Below are positions 7,974-17,384 of a DNA stretch of 62,605 bases, piece by piece; position 1 is the stretch's first letter, and every line of letters starts with the position of its first letter. The stretch is taken from assembly GCF_030681155.1 (NCBI RefSeq), contig NZ_JAUXXE010000038.1, positions 1 through 62,605 on the forward strand, in the 5' to 3' direction. The stretch comes from Phenylobacterium sp. GTDB taxonomy: Bacteria; Pseudomonadota; Alphaproteobacteria; Caulobacterales; Caulobacteraceae. Under the pieces are notes generated by a model. It was not told the origin of the DNA. It saw nothing but the letters and a program-made list of their open reading frames with translations, and did not search any database. The position numbers and the translations under genes were made by a program.

Positions 7974-9071
7974 ACAACCTACATCCACGAACGAACCGAC
8001 TGGCCTAACCTGACATGGCGCAAAGACGCCCTTGAAGAGCAGCTTGGCGCGGTTCGTCACCGCCAAGGCCGGCTAATCGGTCGAATGGAATCCTTAGGGC
8101 TAAGCCTACGCGAAGAAGCCCACTTAAGGACGCTGACCGAAGAGGTCACGACATCCAGTGAGATTGAAGGCGAGCACCTCGATCAAAAGCAGGTTCGCTC
8201 TTCCATCGCCCGCAAACTCGGGATGGATATCGTTGGGCTGACGCCGAGCGATCGAAACGTCGATGGCGTTGTCGAGATGCTCGTTGATGCGACGGCCAAC
8301 TTCGACAAATCGCTCACGAAGAAACGTCTCTTCGCCTGGCGCTCAGCGTTGTTTCCAACCGGCCGCAGCGGCCTGGAGAAGATCATCGTCGGCAATTGGC
8401 GCGACGATAAAACAGGTCCGATGCAGGTTGTCTCAGGCGCGCGCAGTCAGCGCGTTCACTTCGAAGCGCCGGCCGCCGAACGTCTCGACGACGAGATGGG
8501 CGCCTTCCTGAAATGGTTCGACGCAAAGCCTGACACGGATGCTGTGATCAAGGCCGGCATCGCCCATCTCTGGTTCGTCACTATTCACCCGTTTCAAGAC
8601 GGCAACGGGCGGATCGCGCGCGCCATCGCCGACATGGGACTTGCGCGTTCGGAGGGCAGCGGACAGCGCTTCTACAGCATGTCCTCGCAGATCCGCGCGG
8701 ACTCCAAGGCCTACTACGAGATCCTGGAAGCGACACAGAGCGGCGACAGCGATGTCACCGACTGGCTGATGTGGTTCTTGAAATGCCTCGACCGCGCCTT
8801 CAATCGAGCGGAAGGCATCCTGGGCAATGTTCTTGCTAAGGCGGCCTTCTGGGAGAAGTTCGGCGACAGCAAGATCAACGACCGGCAGCGCATCGTTCTC
8901 AACCGCCTGCTCGACGGCTTCGAAGGCAAGCTCACCAGCTCGAAATATGCGACGCTCGCCAAGACCTCCCAGGACACGGCGCTCCGTGACATTGAGGCGC
9001 TGATCAAAGAGGGAATACTCTTCAAAGAGCCAGGCGGTGGGCGCAGCACAAGCTACATGCTCGCCGAGTGA
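7971..9071 (+). CDS. Fic family protein (AMPylator with C-terminal winged helix)
   Basis: This 366-residue protein has the Fic motif HPFQDGNGRIAR at residues 206-217, with the catalytic His206. An N-terminal inhibitory helix motif SSEIEGE at 62-68 makes it a self-inhibited (class II-like) Fic with a DUF4172-type N-terminal region. The C-terminus (from about 300) reads as a winged helix (KYATLAKTSQDTALRDIEAL), probably DNA-binding. Fic enzymes transfer AMP to protein hydroxyls. ATG 7971 is preferred over the GTG at 7965, although the leader is very short. The A+T-rich promoter and the flanking 165-bp direct repeats mark it as an inserted cassette. Confidence 0.93.
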   Translation: MTTYIHERTDWPNLTWRKDALEEQLGAVRHRQGRLIGRMESLGLSLREEAHLRTLTEEVTTSSEIEGEHLDQKQVRSSIARKLGMDIVGLTPSDRNVDGVVEMLVDATANFDKSLTKKRLFAWRSALFPTGRSGLEKIIVGNWRDDKTGPMQVVSGARSQRVHFEAPAAERLDDEMGAFLKWFDAKPDTDAVIKAGIAHLWFVTIHPFQDGNGRIARAIADMGLARSEGSGQRFYSMSSQIRADSKAYYEILEATQSGDSDVTDWLMWFLKCLDRAFNRAEGILGNVLAKAAFWEKFGDSKINDRQRIVLNRLLDGFEGKLTSSKYATLAKTSQDTALRDIEALIKEGILFKEPGGGRSTSYMLAE

Positions 9072-9119
9072 GAAGGCCGAGAGGCTCGGACGGGGGTTCC
9101 TCATCCCTGAACTCGCAGA

Positions 9120-9290
9120 TCGACGGGCTTTTGGGCTAGCGCCTGATCTAGCGCGGCGGTGCGAACCCACGTGAGAGAGGCGGCTGGCTCTCCCCCAGCA
9201 TGGCCGCCTCTCCCTTCATCGCTGCGATTGGACGCGCGATGAAACGCAAGGGAGCGGGACGGCGAGAGAGGACGCCGCCCCGCAGGCGCC
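9120..9290. repeat. Direct repeat B, copy 2
   Basis: Second copy of the OGFr 3' end (RSTGFWASA then TGA), hairpin and MAASPFIAA frame. In this copy the short frame stays open from 9200 to 9487 (95 codons), but codon use is unconvincing and there is no ribosome site. Confidence 0.85.
9175..9212. terminator. Hairpin, duplicate of the one after the OGFr gene
   Basis: Arms GAGAGGCGGC (9175-9184) and GCCGCCTCTC (9203-9212) are kept despite changes in the loop, so the stem has been preserved between repeat copies. Confidence 0.45.
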
Positions 9291-9578
9291 GGAGCTGGAG
9301 ATCCGGCGCGGCGTCGCGCTCCGATTGGGCCCGTTTCGCGACAGTCCGCATATGGGAAGGAGATCTTGCGGGCGGTAAGCGACTTGCCGTCGCACGCCAG
9401 CCGGTACGGCGCGCCGCCCTAACCGGGATGGGTCGCGCCGATCATCGCGAGGCGGCGTCGAGGCCGACGGCGGCCAAGTTCTTATGAATTTTAAGTATTT
9501 AGCGGCACCGTCATCACAACGGAGTGGCTTGGATTAGCGCAATTTTGGAGTCACTCTGCTGAAGCTGAGGGGACGCCT
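9291..9578. other. Intergenic stretch before the sensor kinase
   Basis: No supported gene. The region turns A+T-richer just before 9,500 (ATTTTAAGTATTTAG), which could carry the kinase promoter. This is also a plausible right boundary of the accessory island. Confidence 0.3.
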
Positions 9579-10607
9579 GTGCCCAAATCGAAGAATGAAA
9601 GCCCATCCCAAGCGCGACCGCTGGATGATTATCGGCTGCTTTTCGAGACGATGTCCGAAGGGTTCGTGCTTTGCGAACCGATCCGCGACGCCGCGGGCCG
9701 CTTGATCGATTACCGATTTCTGCAGGCCAATCCAGCGTTCCTACGGGGGTTCCGAATGGACGCTGATATCATTGGACGGCGGTTCAAGGAGCTCCGGCCC
9801 GACGCAACACGGGCATGGTTCGAGAACTTCGAAGCGACGCTTGAATCTGGCGAGCCGCGCCGTTTCCAGTATCATGATCGCGGTCGAGGCCGCTGGTACG
9901 AGGTGCATTGCACGCGCCTATCGCCGACCTGCTTTGCTCAATTCTATATCGACGTCACCCTGGTGAAGCGCGCTGAGCAACATCAGGCGCACTTGCTCGA
10001 TGAGCTCAATCATCGCGTGAAAAACAATCTCACCATCGTGGCCAGTCTTCTGAGCCTGCAGGGACGCGACGCGCCGGCGGAGGTGCGCGAGCATCTGGAG
10101 GCCGCCGTCTCGCGCGTGCACGCGATCGCCGATCTTCACGCCGAACTCTATCGGAGCCGGGGGCACGAATTGGTCGAGATGGATCACTATCTGGCCGACC
10201 TGGTCTCACGCCTCTCACGTTCCTTGGCCGGAGATCGCGTGAAACTGGTGGTCGAAAGCGACCCTTTGCGGATGGAGCTCGACCTGGCGGTCCAGCTTGG
10301 TCTGGTGATCAATGAACTCGTGACCAACGCCTTGAAGTACGCCTATCCCGATCCCGAACAGGGCGTGGTGACCATCAGCCTTTCCGAACTGCCCGACGCT
10401 GTCCGCCTGACCGTCAGCGATGCAGGACGAGGATTGCCTCCAGCAGACCAGCGCCGTCGCGGCCTGGGCAGCCGGGTCGTCGAGTCGTTCGTTCAGCAAT
10501 GGGGAGGCACATTCCAGGCCTCGAGCGACAAAGGCGCGAGGTTCACGATCGAAGTCCCGTGGCGGCGGCCAGAGTTCGCTGAGCCGCAGACCCAGACCCT
10601 GCTCTAA
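9579..10607 (+). CDS. PAS-domain sensor histidine kinase, HisKA_2 family
   Basis: This 342-residue soluble kinase has one PAS domain (about residues 15-130) and a HisKA_2 dimerisation box DELNHRVKNN with phospho-acceptor His145. It also has an HATPase domain with N-box NELVTNALKYA (245-255) and a G-box DAGRGLPP. No membrane segments are seen. It starts with GTG preceded by GAGGGGACGCCT. HisKA_2 kinases are typical of alphaproteobacteria and often feed general-stress or light/redox pathways. No response regulator is adjacent, so its partner is unknown. Confidence 0.92.
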   Translation: MPKSKNESPSQARPLDDYRLLFETMSEGFVLCEPIRDAAGRLIDYRFLQANPAFLRGFRMDADIIGRRFKELRPDATRAWFENFEATLESGEPRRFQYHDRGRGRWYEVHCTRLSPTCFAQFYIDVTLVKRAEQHQAHLLDELNHRVKNNLTIVASLLSLQGRDAPAEVREHLEAAVSRVHAIADLHAELYRSRGHELVEMDHYLADLVSRLSRSLAGDRVKLVVESDPLRMELDLAVQLGLVINELVTNALKYAYPDPEQGVVTISLSELPDAVRLTVSDAGRGLPPADQRRRGLGSRVVESFVQQWGGTFQASSDKGARFTIEVPWRRPEFAEPQTQTLL

Positions 10608-10708
10608 CGCCAGATCCGCCGGGGCGAGCGGCCGCCAGCGCGCCAAGCGCGGAACTGTCGACGTCAGAGAGGATTGAAGTCGCAGCCTACACTTCAGAGG
10701 GACCGGCC

Positions 10709-11020
10709 ATGTCGCATCTTCCACGACTGCTCGCACTTTTCGCAACGGCCAGCTTGGCCGCATGTGGCGAGCCCCCTGCAAAAGGCGGGGCCATCGTTGA
10801 GACGAACCCCGAAAAGCACGACGGGGGCGCGGCCGCCACCGCCGGGCCGGGACAGAACGGTCTGGTGGATGGAGGCGCAAGACCCGCCGAGGCCGGCGCC
10901 GGTGCGTCGGCTGTGGGCGGCGGCCCGGCCGGGCAAACACCGGCGTACGGCGCGCCTGGCGGGGCCCCCTCAGAGATCCAGTCGTCGCCCGGGAGCTCCA
11001 ATTCCGCAACGAGCCGCTAA
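10709..11020 (+). CDS. Small Gly/Ala/Pro-rich lipoprotein
   Basis: This 103-residue protein begins MSHLPRLLALFATASLAACGE, a signal peptide ending in the lipobox LAAC (Cys19). The mature part is low complexity (Gly, Ala, Pro, Ser) with no recognisable domain, so it is probably a disordered envelope protein. Its function is unknown. Codon use is GC-rich like that of the neighbouring genes. Confidence 0.65.
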   Translation: MSHLPRLLALFATASLAACGEPPAKGGAIVETNPEKHDGGAAATAGPGQNGLVDGGARPAEAGAGASAVGGGPAGQTPAYGAPGGAPSEIQSSPGSSNSATSR

Positions 11021-11223
11021 GCGGCCCTTTCACCGTGCCATGCAAGGCCCTCGCGCGACCGAATTGTGCGAGGGACCCAACCGGCAAATCAAGGGTGCGG
11101 CCGCGCAAGGCTAATGCTGCAAGGCGATCGGCGCGGCGGCTCCTAGCCGCAGCGCAGCCTACGATCAGCGACCGTCTATGAGGCGCGGCGCCAACAGGGC
11201 GTGGGCTAGTCGCAGTGACGCGG

Positions 11224-11451
11224 TCAATCTGGCTTGTTTACGTCCCGATGCTCGCGGACCCGTTTCGCGTCGTCCCCTTCGCCGAAACCAGCTCCAGCAT
11301 GTTCGTCCTCGTCTGTTCCGCCGTCGAATTGATCGCCGGATCGGACTGGCGTGTTGATCTCGTCGTCATCGGCAGAGACCGAAGATCCGGCGGCTACTGA
11401 CGGCAGTGTGGATTTGGCCCTCGCCCAGCCTTGTTCCTGATTTTTAGCCAT
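11224..11451 (-). CDS. Small acidic hypothetical protein
   Basis: This 75-residue protein begins MAKNQEQGWARAKSTLPS and is rich in Asp, Glu and Gly, with the stretch SADDDEINTPVRSGDQFDGG. The ATG at 11451 has AGGAG about 7 nt upstream, which supports translation. No family is recognised and no membrane segment is present. Its composition suggests a disordered cytoplasmic protein. Confidence 0.5.
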   Translation of the reverse strand: MAKNQEQGWARAKSTLPSVAAGSSVSADDDEINTPVRSGDQFDGGTDEDEHAGAGFGEGDDAKRVREHRDVNKPD

Positions 11452-12006
11452 GCCGAACTCCTGGGCGCACTGTGGAACGATGTCGGTTTGAGGCGCAACT
11501 GTTCGATCTAGTTTCAGTTCCGCAGACCTTCGACGTTCGCGCTTATTCGTGACGGCTGCCCGCGGCGGCTAGGCAAGGCTCCGGCCAAGTCGCGTCTTAG
11601 AGGCAGCCACCAATCTGGCGCCCGTGGCCACTTACACTGGACACGAGACGGCCAGACAGACGGGCGCCCGAGGCTCATCGTGGGCCCGCCGCGCTCGACG
11701 CCGGCAACGGCGCCCGCCCAGCGTCGCGGCGGGCGCCGCGACCGAGTTGAGTGGACGTCCCCTTTGGGCTGGCGGCGAGCTGGCGACCTAAAGTGCGGGC
11801 ACCCTATAGGAAGCGGCCCGCCTCGGCCCGATCGCAAGTGCTGCGTCCTCAGACGAACCAGTCTTGGGTGACGGCACTGGCAGAAACGCCGTTCAGGATG
11901 ACGCTTCCGCTAGCGGCGCAGACAAAATTGCTCAGCTTATAGCGTCGCCTTCAGATGGACTTGGTGCATTGCTGACTGCGGGTGTTCGGAGGCGCCGGAG
12001 GGTTCG
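11452..12006. other. Gene-poor stretch with a hairpin and a possible gene relic
   Basis: No intact gene. A perfect 10-bp inverted repeat, GGCGCCCGCC (11709-11718) and GGCGGGCGCC (11728-11737), could be a terminator or RNA hairpin. On the minus strand about 11,850-11,945, a short open frame ends SVILNGVSASAVTQDWFV and stops, with another stop just upstream; it reads like the tail of a lost gene. Confidence 0.35.
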
Positions 12007-12570
12007 ATGCAGCGTTTTTTCATCATCGGCACTGCCCACTTGGACAACCCTGACCTCTTTCAAGCGCTTGAGAGCGCGCTTGATGACGTGCGGCCAGATC
12101 AGCTCATCCTTGAGATTCCGGACGATGCGGTTCGCCGCGGGGACCTCGCGCAACAAAAGCCGGAGATGGTTTGCGCATACCGTTGGGCCGAACGTCGCAG
12201 CACGGCGGTGCGCGGCCATGAGCCAGGCGGACCGTCAATCCTTCGCCGGGATGTTCCTCCGGAACGCACCGGTGAGTTACTGGCAGCAATGGAGCGCTTG
12301 ATCGCCGAGCTAAGTGTTCGGGCAGCGATCGACCTATTCGCTTCGCGTCGTGAGCCGGTGACGAAGAAGGAGGAGCAGCTGAGGGCGGTCATCGATGAGC
12401 TTATAGATCCCGCTCTGGCGGCTGATCGTACCAAAGGCATCATCGATGGCGTTCGGTGCGTCGCGGCCCCTACTGGCAAAATCGTCATTGTCTGCGGTGC
12501 GGCCCATGTAGCCAAAGTTGCCGACGCGCTTCCCCGCGTCCAGATTGTCCACGGTGCCTACTTCTTTTGA
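12007..12570 (+). CDS. TraB/GumN-like protein
   Basis: This 187-residue protein starts MQRFFIIGTAHLDNPDLF and ends with IVIVCGAAHVAKVADAL. The paired G-T-A-H and G-A-A-H blocks, with LILEIPDDAV between them, are the layout of TraB/PrgY/GumN-type proteins, some of which are thought to be metal-dependent proteases. At 187 residues it is shorter than most. There is no signal peptide. GGAGGG lies about 8 nt before the ATG. The family assignment rests on these blocks only. Confidence 0.6.
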   Translation: MQRFFIIGTAHLDNPDLFQALESALDDVRPDQLILEIPDDAVRRGDLAQQKPEMVCAYRWAERRSTAVRGHEPGGPSILRRDVPPERTGELLAAMERLIAELSVRAAIDLFASRREPVTKKEEQLRAVIDELIDPALAADRTKGIIDGVRCVAAPTGKIVIVCGAAHVAKVADALPRVQIVHGAYFF

Positions 12571-12613
12571 GCGCCCAAAATCACCTCCCCGGCCTCTAGC
12601 TGACGCTCCGAAA

Positions 12614-12662
12614 GTCCGCTTCGCAGCCTGGGGACCATTTCGGCTTTCGACCCCAAGCGGAC
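12614..12662. repeat. Inverted GTCCGCTT repeat
   Basis: GTCCGCTT (12614-12621) and AAGCGGAC (12655-12662) are inverted with about 33 bp between. Degenerate copies of the GTCCGCTT motif recur at about 3974, 4043, 13671, 13697, 13754, 16723 and, inverted, 39399, all in intergenic DNA. Confidence 0.5.
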
Positions 12663-12754
12663 GAAGGCTTGCCGGTCGCGGGGATTCGTCTCCAAGCCAC
12701 ACTTCATCAGGCTCAAGTGGGTCTTACTGGCGGGCTGTGCTTCAAGCTCCCCAA

Positions 12755-13597
12755 TCAGTTCCGCTCGACCTTCCATGAATCGATTGTCGACCTTGCAGCA
12801 GCAAAGAGCTTCTCCTTGCTTCCTATCCAGCCGGAACCAATTCGTATTTTGTACAAATTGTCGCCATCATCATAATAATATCGGCAGCTTTGCGAATATT
12901 CGTGCGCTTCAATTCGCGCGCACGCAGCGTATTCTCCCGAACTATACAGATAGACGTCGTTGATCTTTCCCGGAAGGTTCGGAATTTCCCCGCTCCTCTC
13001 GACAACAAGATGTCGGACATCGCCCTCCGTCTGTTCGTGGAGAATCCTCCCATCCTGTAATGCGCGCGCCAGCAATCGCCGCAGGGCAATCGCAGATCCG
13101 ACAGGTGCGTCCGATGCGAGGACGTAGATCACTGGTTCGTGGCCACGCCCTTGAAACTTACGTCTATTAGCCTCAGTCCGGCCCTCGAAGTCGGGCGCGG
13201 TCCCGAGGAGCAACATCGAGCCGATGATCCTAAACTCGCCATCCTTCCCCTTGGACTGCAGCGGTGCATCAAAGTAGTTGGCTGGGATTCTGTAGAAGGT
13301 ATTTCCCATCCGAACTGGCACCAGCGTGCCATCTAGCCTCGCAGGACTCCCTAAGCCTGGGTGCCGGCCCGCAAGTTCCGTCGATCTAGGGACTGCTAGC
13401 CGCTCTTCTCCCGGACCACAGCTCGCCACCATCAATCCGGCAAGGCCTGCCAGCAGAACGTCACGCCAAGGCGCGAGACACCGCGTCGGGGGCCAGTTCA
13501 GCCAATGTGTGATGGACCCCGCCGTGTATCCAGTGCCGGCCAATCGTAGGGCCTGCTGCCGAGGGCGGGAGTCATGTCCGGGGACGAGCGATTTCAT
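12755..13597 (-). CDS. Hypothetical lipoprotein
   Basis: This frame of up to 280 residues has a hydrophobic segment ending LAGLAGLMVASCGPGEE, a lipobox with Cys at about residue 60. The real start is therefore probably downstream of the 13597 codon; the first 40 residues do not look like a signal peptide. The mature domain (PVRMGNTFYRIPANYFDAP, then RYYYDDGDNLYKIRIG) matches no family I can name. It is probably anchored in the inner or outer membrane. A+T content rises toward its 3' end, unlike the surrounding genes. Confidence 0.6.
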   Translation of the reverse strand: MKSLVPGHDSRPRQQALRLAGTGYTAGSITHWLNWPPTRCLAPWRDVLLAGLAGLMVASCGPGEERLAVPRSTELAGRHPGLGSPARLDGTLVPVRMGNTFYRIPANYFDAPLQSKGKDGEFRIIGSMLLLGTAPDFEGRTEANRRKFQGRGHEPVIYVLASDAPVGSAIALRRLLARALQDGRILHEQTEGDVRHLVVERSGEIPNLPGKINDVYLYSSGEYAACARIEAHEYSQSCRYYYDDGDNLYKIRIGSGWIGSKEKLFAAARSTIDSWKVERN

Positions 13598-13811
13598 CTG
13601 ACGACCCCATCACGTGAGCGAAGCTTACAGGAGCTTTGTCCGCAAACCACCCTTCTGCGGCCTCGGTGGAGTCCGCTTGTCGGCAAGGTGGCTGAGGTCC
13701 GCTTCCGGGCGGCGGCGCATGCCTGATCAAGACCCGTTGTTGACATCGCGAGCGTCCGCTCTTGAGCGGCGGTTGCTGGCCCAATGGATTTAAAGCTGCT
13801 CTTAGCGCTGG

Positions 13812-14162
13812 CTAGCTTGGCTGCTTCAGCCTGTGGTAGCAGACGATGTACCCATGTCCCTTCGGCAATGACCCCGCTAGGGGCTCGACGCCTCGGCCAG
13901 CAGGGGCACACAAGCGCCCCTCGCTGGTGCGCATATAGATCAGTGTCCCCATGCGCGAGGGCACCGTCACGCGCGGGCCGCTGACGGTATAATTCCCGAT
14001 GAAGCTGTCCTCCCCACCAAGGACGCGCCCGTCACTCGTGAACGTAAGCTGATCGATCGTGGCTATGCCTGGCGTGGGCATGGCTTTCCACGTGCCCAAC
14101 AGGTCATCCGAAGCGGCGGGCGAACCTGATACAAGCGCAGCGGCTAGGACTGAAACCAGCAT
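13812..14162 (-). CDS. Small secreted hypothetical protein
   Basis: This 116-residue protein has an N-terminal signal peptide (MLVSVLAAALVSGSPAAS). The beta-rich domain begins DDLLGTWKAMPTPG and continues with LTFTSDGRVLGG and FIGNYTVSGPRVTV, a pattern seen in small lipocalin-like periplasmic proteins. AAAGGAGGAA about 7 nt before ATG 14162 is an excellent ribosome site. Its function is unknown. Confidence 0.7.
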   Translation of the reverse strand: MLVSVLAAALVSGSPAASDDLLGTWKAMPTPGIATIDQLTFTSDGRVLGGEDSFIGNYTVSGPRVTVPSRMGTLIYMRTSEGRLCAPAGRGVEPLAGSLPKGHGYIVCYHRLKQPS

Positions 14163-14464
14163 AGAACGTTCCTCCTTTGCCGAGATAAGCTCACCTCAAT
14201 TCGGTGAACAAGTGAACTTGCTGCAACGACCGCTCGCCACCCCCGAAGCGACGACTAGAGCGTCCGCTCTTGGCTCCGGAGCCGGGCCGACGCTGGAAAG
14301 ACCGGCTAGCGCCGCCAGCTGCAGACATTCCCTCCCGTCCAAGCATCGCACTTGACCTCGATCCCGCCAGATCTCTTAGGCGCGCCCTCTGGCCCCCTTG
14401 CCTCGCGCCCCGTGTTCCAGGCCCTGTGCCGACGACAGGTCGCGCGCCCAGGCCTAGGTATATC

Positions 14465-15688
14465 TCACTCCCCCGGTGCCGATGACGGGGTGCCGACGCC
14501 ATCCGCGGCAGGCGCACCGCAGCCGTAGAGGACGAGCGCCAGGATCATCGCCAAGGCGGCCGTTCCGGCGGCGATTGGCCAGCCAAAGGCCGACACGATC
14601 GGGCCGCCAGCGGCCGACCCCAGGCTTCCGCCGACGAAGTAAATGACCATATAGATGCTGTTAAGCTGCGCCGGTCGGAGCGGGTCCAGGCGCAGCACGC
14701 GGCGCTGGTTTGCGACCTGCGCGCTGAAGAGCCCGACGTCGAAAAGCGCCAGGGCAGTCAACGTCAGAGGCGCGACACCCAGTCCAGCCGCCGCAGCGAG
14801 TGTGCAGGCGACGGCAAGGAAGAGGCCGATCATGACGACCACCTTGCTTCCGAAACGGTCCGCCAGACGCCCGGCCCAGGGCGTTGCGGCCATGCCGGCT
14901 AGGCCGGCAAGGGAGTAGAGACCGACCATCGTAGGCGGGAGGCTGTGGGGCGGCAGTGAGAGGGCGAGCGAAACGCCCACCCAGACCAAGCTGAAGGCGA
15001 AGAACCAAAGTGCGCCGGCGCCGGCCGCGATCAGCAGCTCCGGATATGCGCGTAGAAGCCGGGGCGCAGATATTAGTCCCGACAACCAGGAGCTTGGGGC
15101 GCGTGGAACGTAGCGCGGCAGCAGGGCGCGCCCGAGGGCGGCGCAAGCCAGGCAGGCTGCGGCGACGAGAACCAACATGGCTCGCCACCCGACTGCGTCG
15201 GTCAGTCCCCCGCCGAGCATTCGGCCCAGAAGGATGCCCGCGGATATACCCGCAGTCACGCTTCCGAGAGCCCAGCCCTGGCGCTCGGGTGCAGAGTGCT
15301 TGGCCGCCAGCGTGCTCATTTGCGCGCCGGTGCTCGCGCAGATTCCCGACAGCAGGAGGCCCGCCCCAAAGACTTCGACTGAGGGCGCAAGAGCCGACAG
15401 GGCCAGAGCACCGGCGAGCGCTACAAGTTGCGATGGGATCAGGACATGGGCAGGCGTGCGATCGACAAGCGGCACCAACAGCGCCAACCCCAGCATGTAG
15501 CCGATGATGGGCATGCCGGCAGCGGCGCTGGTCACGGCGAGGGACGCGTTCAGGTCCGCCGCGATCAACGCAAGCTCGGGCTGAACCGTATAGCTCGTCG
15601 ATGTCGCGACGGCCGCAGCCAAAGCCAGGTACAGGATCCTGCCTGTGTCCAGGTTATGCGTGTTCTGATCGTCATAGGATTGAGTCAT
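14465..15688 (-). CDS. MFS transporter
   Basis: This 407-residue membrane protein has about twelve predicted transmembrane helices, with the MFS A-like loop LVDRTPAH after helix 2 and the equivalent GRLADRFGSK in the second half. That motif is typical of DHA1-type drug/H+ antiporters, and ERQGWALGSVTAGISAGILLG matches the C-motif region. I chose ATG 15688 (MTQSYDDQ) over the longer frame because the first helix begins soon after. The substrate is unknown; efflux is the likely role. Confidence 0.85.
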   Translation of the reverse strand: MTQSYDDQNTHNLDTGRILYLALAAAVATSTSYTVQPELALIAADLNASLAVTSAAAGMPIIGYMLGLALLVPLVDRTPAHVLIPSQLVALAGALALSALAPSVEVFGAGLLLSGICASTGAQMSTLAAKHSAPERQGWALGSVTAGISAGILLGRMLGGGLTDAVGWRAMLVLVAAACLACAALGRALLPRYVPRAPSSWLSGLISAPRLLRAYPELLIAAGAGALWFFAFSLVWVGVSLALSLPPHSLPPTMVGLYSLAGLAGMAATPWAGRLADRFGSKVVVMIGLFLAVACTLAAAAGLGVAPLTLTALALFDVGLFSAQVANQRRVLRLDPLRPAQLNSIYMVIYFVGGSLGSAAGGPIVSAFGWPIAAGTAALAMILALVLYGCGAPAADGVGTPSSAPGE

Positions 15689-16006
15689 TGCGCCGATGTA
15701 GCGGCCCAGGCCTGCGCGGGCTGGCGCATTCCGGACGTTGATCGACTGCTGCGACCAAAGACCTGCCGAGCCTCCTCTTCCGAGGATGGCGCGGGCCTTC
15801 GAGGCGGCCTCCTTGGGAGCGCATGCATGTGCTCGACCGTTAGGCGCCCTCGTGGCGATGACCGGCTTCACCTCTGCGACATGCCTCGGCCTCTGGACGC
15901 TGCGTTCGGCCGGCTTTCAGCTGCGGTTTCCAAGCTCGCGGGTCGGATGGAGATCATCAGATCATTCTGACTTCAGCGCGGATGTCTGAAGCCACCCGTT
16001 GCGGAT
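15689..16006. other. Intergenic stretch
   Basis: No gene, repeat or clear promoter is supported here. It lies upstream of the MFS gene and downstream of the P-loop kinase gene. Confidence 0.3.
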
Positions 16007-16663
16007 CTAAAGACGAAAGAACTGAAACGCAGCGTCATCCTCGGGCGCCAAGGTTTCGGACCAAGCCGGAAGGAGCTTCACGGGCCAAGGAAGCGCTTTC
16101 GCGCAATCAAGGCAGAGGTTTTGATAGGCGGCCCAAAATTGTACGAAGCCGTCGAAGCCACGCCATCCACGCTGCTCCGCGATGGGCGTCCCCTCTACAT
16201 AGGTGATCAGCTTTTCCATCCATACTGCACCTCGCCTTGCCGCGACAAAGTTCGCGTAGTGAGCTTGTGGCGCCTTCACCTCGAACATCAGCAGTCGAGG
16301 CCTCGCCGGAGTAACGGCTTCGGCCCAAGCAGCAGCGTAGTTCGATATTTCAGCCGCGGAGCGAGCGTTGGCGAACATGAAGCGAATGCTGTTCTGGAAC
16401 GCCGAGCCCTCTAGGATCAGAACGCCGACTTCGGTTCGGATGAAATCTCGAAATGCGTCGATAGCGAGCTGCGCGAAATCGGGCTCACTGGACCTCTTGC
16501 GCAGACTCGCCGGCAAGACCGGATGATCCTTCGCTTCCTCCAGCCACCAGCGTGAAGGCATGCCCTTGGCTGCGCACAGGGTGTTCAAGCGCTCGGCCGC
16601 CGAGGTCTTCCCCGATCCAGGCAGCCCTTCGATGAGCCAAAGTTGGGTGTCAGCCGTTGCCAT
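16007..16663 (-). CDS. P-loop NTPase, putative small-molecule kinase
   Basis: This 218-residue protein has Walker A GLPGSGKT at about residues 13-20 and a following helix SAAERLNTLCA. The central segment TEVGVLILEGSAFQNSIRF has the hydrophobic strand and acidic residue of a Walker B region. The size and single domain suit a zeta-toxin/AAA_33-like or gluconate-kinase-like phosphotransferase, but no substrate motif is visible. It starts at ATG 16663. It stands alone between intergenic stretches. Confidence 0.65.
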   Translation of the reverse strand: MATADTQLWLIEGLPGSGKTSAAERLNTLCAAKGMPSRWWLEEAKDHPVLPASLRKRSSEPDFAQLAIDAFRDFIRTEVGVLILEGSAFQNSIRFMFANARSAAEISNYAAAWAEAVTPARPRLLMFEVKAPQAHYANFVAARRGAVWMEKLITYVEGTPIAEQRGWRGFDGFVQFWAAYQNLCLDCAKALPWPVKLLPAWSETLAPEDDAAFQFFRL

Positions 16664-17384
16664 CGCCGTCGCATACTGGCGACCCTAATTTCCCCTTTCC
16701 ACCCATCTCAGACGATGACGAGGTCCGCTTCTCGCCCATCGGTCAGTCTTAAATTGCCGGCCCCGCGTTTCAGCCAGGTCTAAGTTGGGGGTGCAAGTTG
16801 TCGGCTGCGGCGTCTTCGGCTTGATCAACGACTTACGCGGTCGCTGTTAAGTTGGCCCGACATGCCGACAACCTTGAGCGGTCTCAACATCTTGTTGCCT
16901 GGTGCTGAGCGGCCGCGAGCGGCAGGCGTACTCCGTAGGATTGGCTGCGGCGAGGAGCCGGCCGAACGCCAGACGGAGACCTCCGATGTCTCGGGGGTGG
17001 CCGTCTGGGCGATGGTGATGCGGCGAGCGCTACCGCGAGCCCTGGCGGCATAGGACACACGCGGCCTCAGGCTGGGCACGAGGTTGAAAAGGGCGAACTG
17101 AACCGACGGCGGCCGGCCGCCCGCCGCGCTGTTGGGAACGCCAGGACGTGCGCATCCCCGGGGGAGGGGACAGGGCGGTTCCGAGGCCGCTGCGCGCGCC
17201 CTGGTTTGCTCGTGGATTAGCGGGAAGCGTCGTTGATCAGGCGAGGCCAGAACCGACTGGTCGCGTCGAGCCATCCCTAGATGGCTGGCTCAAGGGTGAA
17301 CGTCAACGCCGTCAGGCTGTGAGGCGACAGAACAGCTGCATCGGGCCCCAAGCCTCAAGGCCCGCCACGAGGCGCCTTCGGCCC
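16664..17384. other. Long stretch without a convincing gene
   Basis: Contains one GTCCGCTTC motif (16723). A minus-strand frame at 16825-17274 has GC-rich third positions in its middle part (around RPPSVQFALFNLVPSLRPRV) but has no ribosome site or known domain; it may be a decayed gene. Nothing else is seen. Confidence 0.3.

Noticed and set aside
9200..9487. 95-codon plus-strand frame starting MAASPFIAA
   Set aside because: The start lies inside a hairpin loop, there is no ribosome site, and the duplicate copy stops after 37 codons; described within repeat B.
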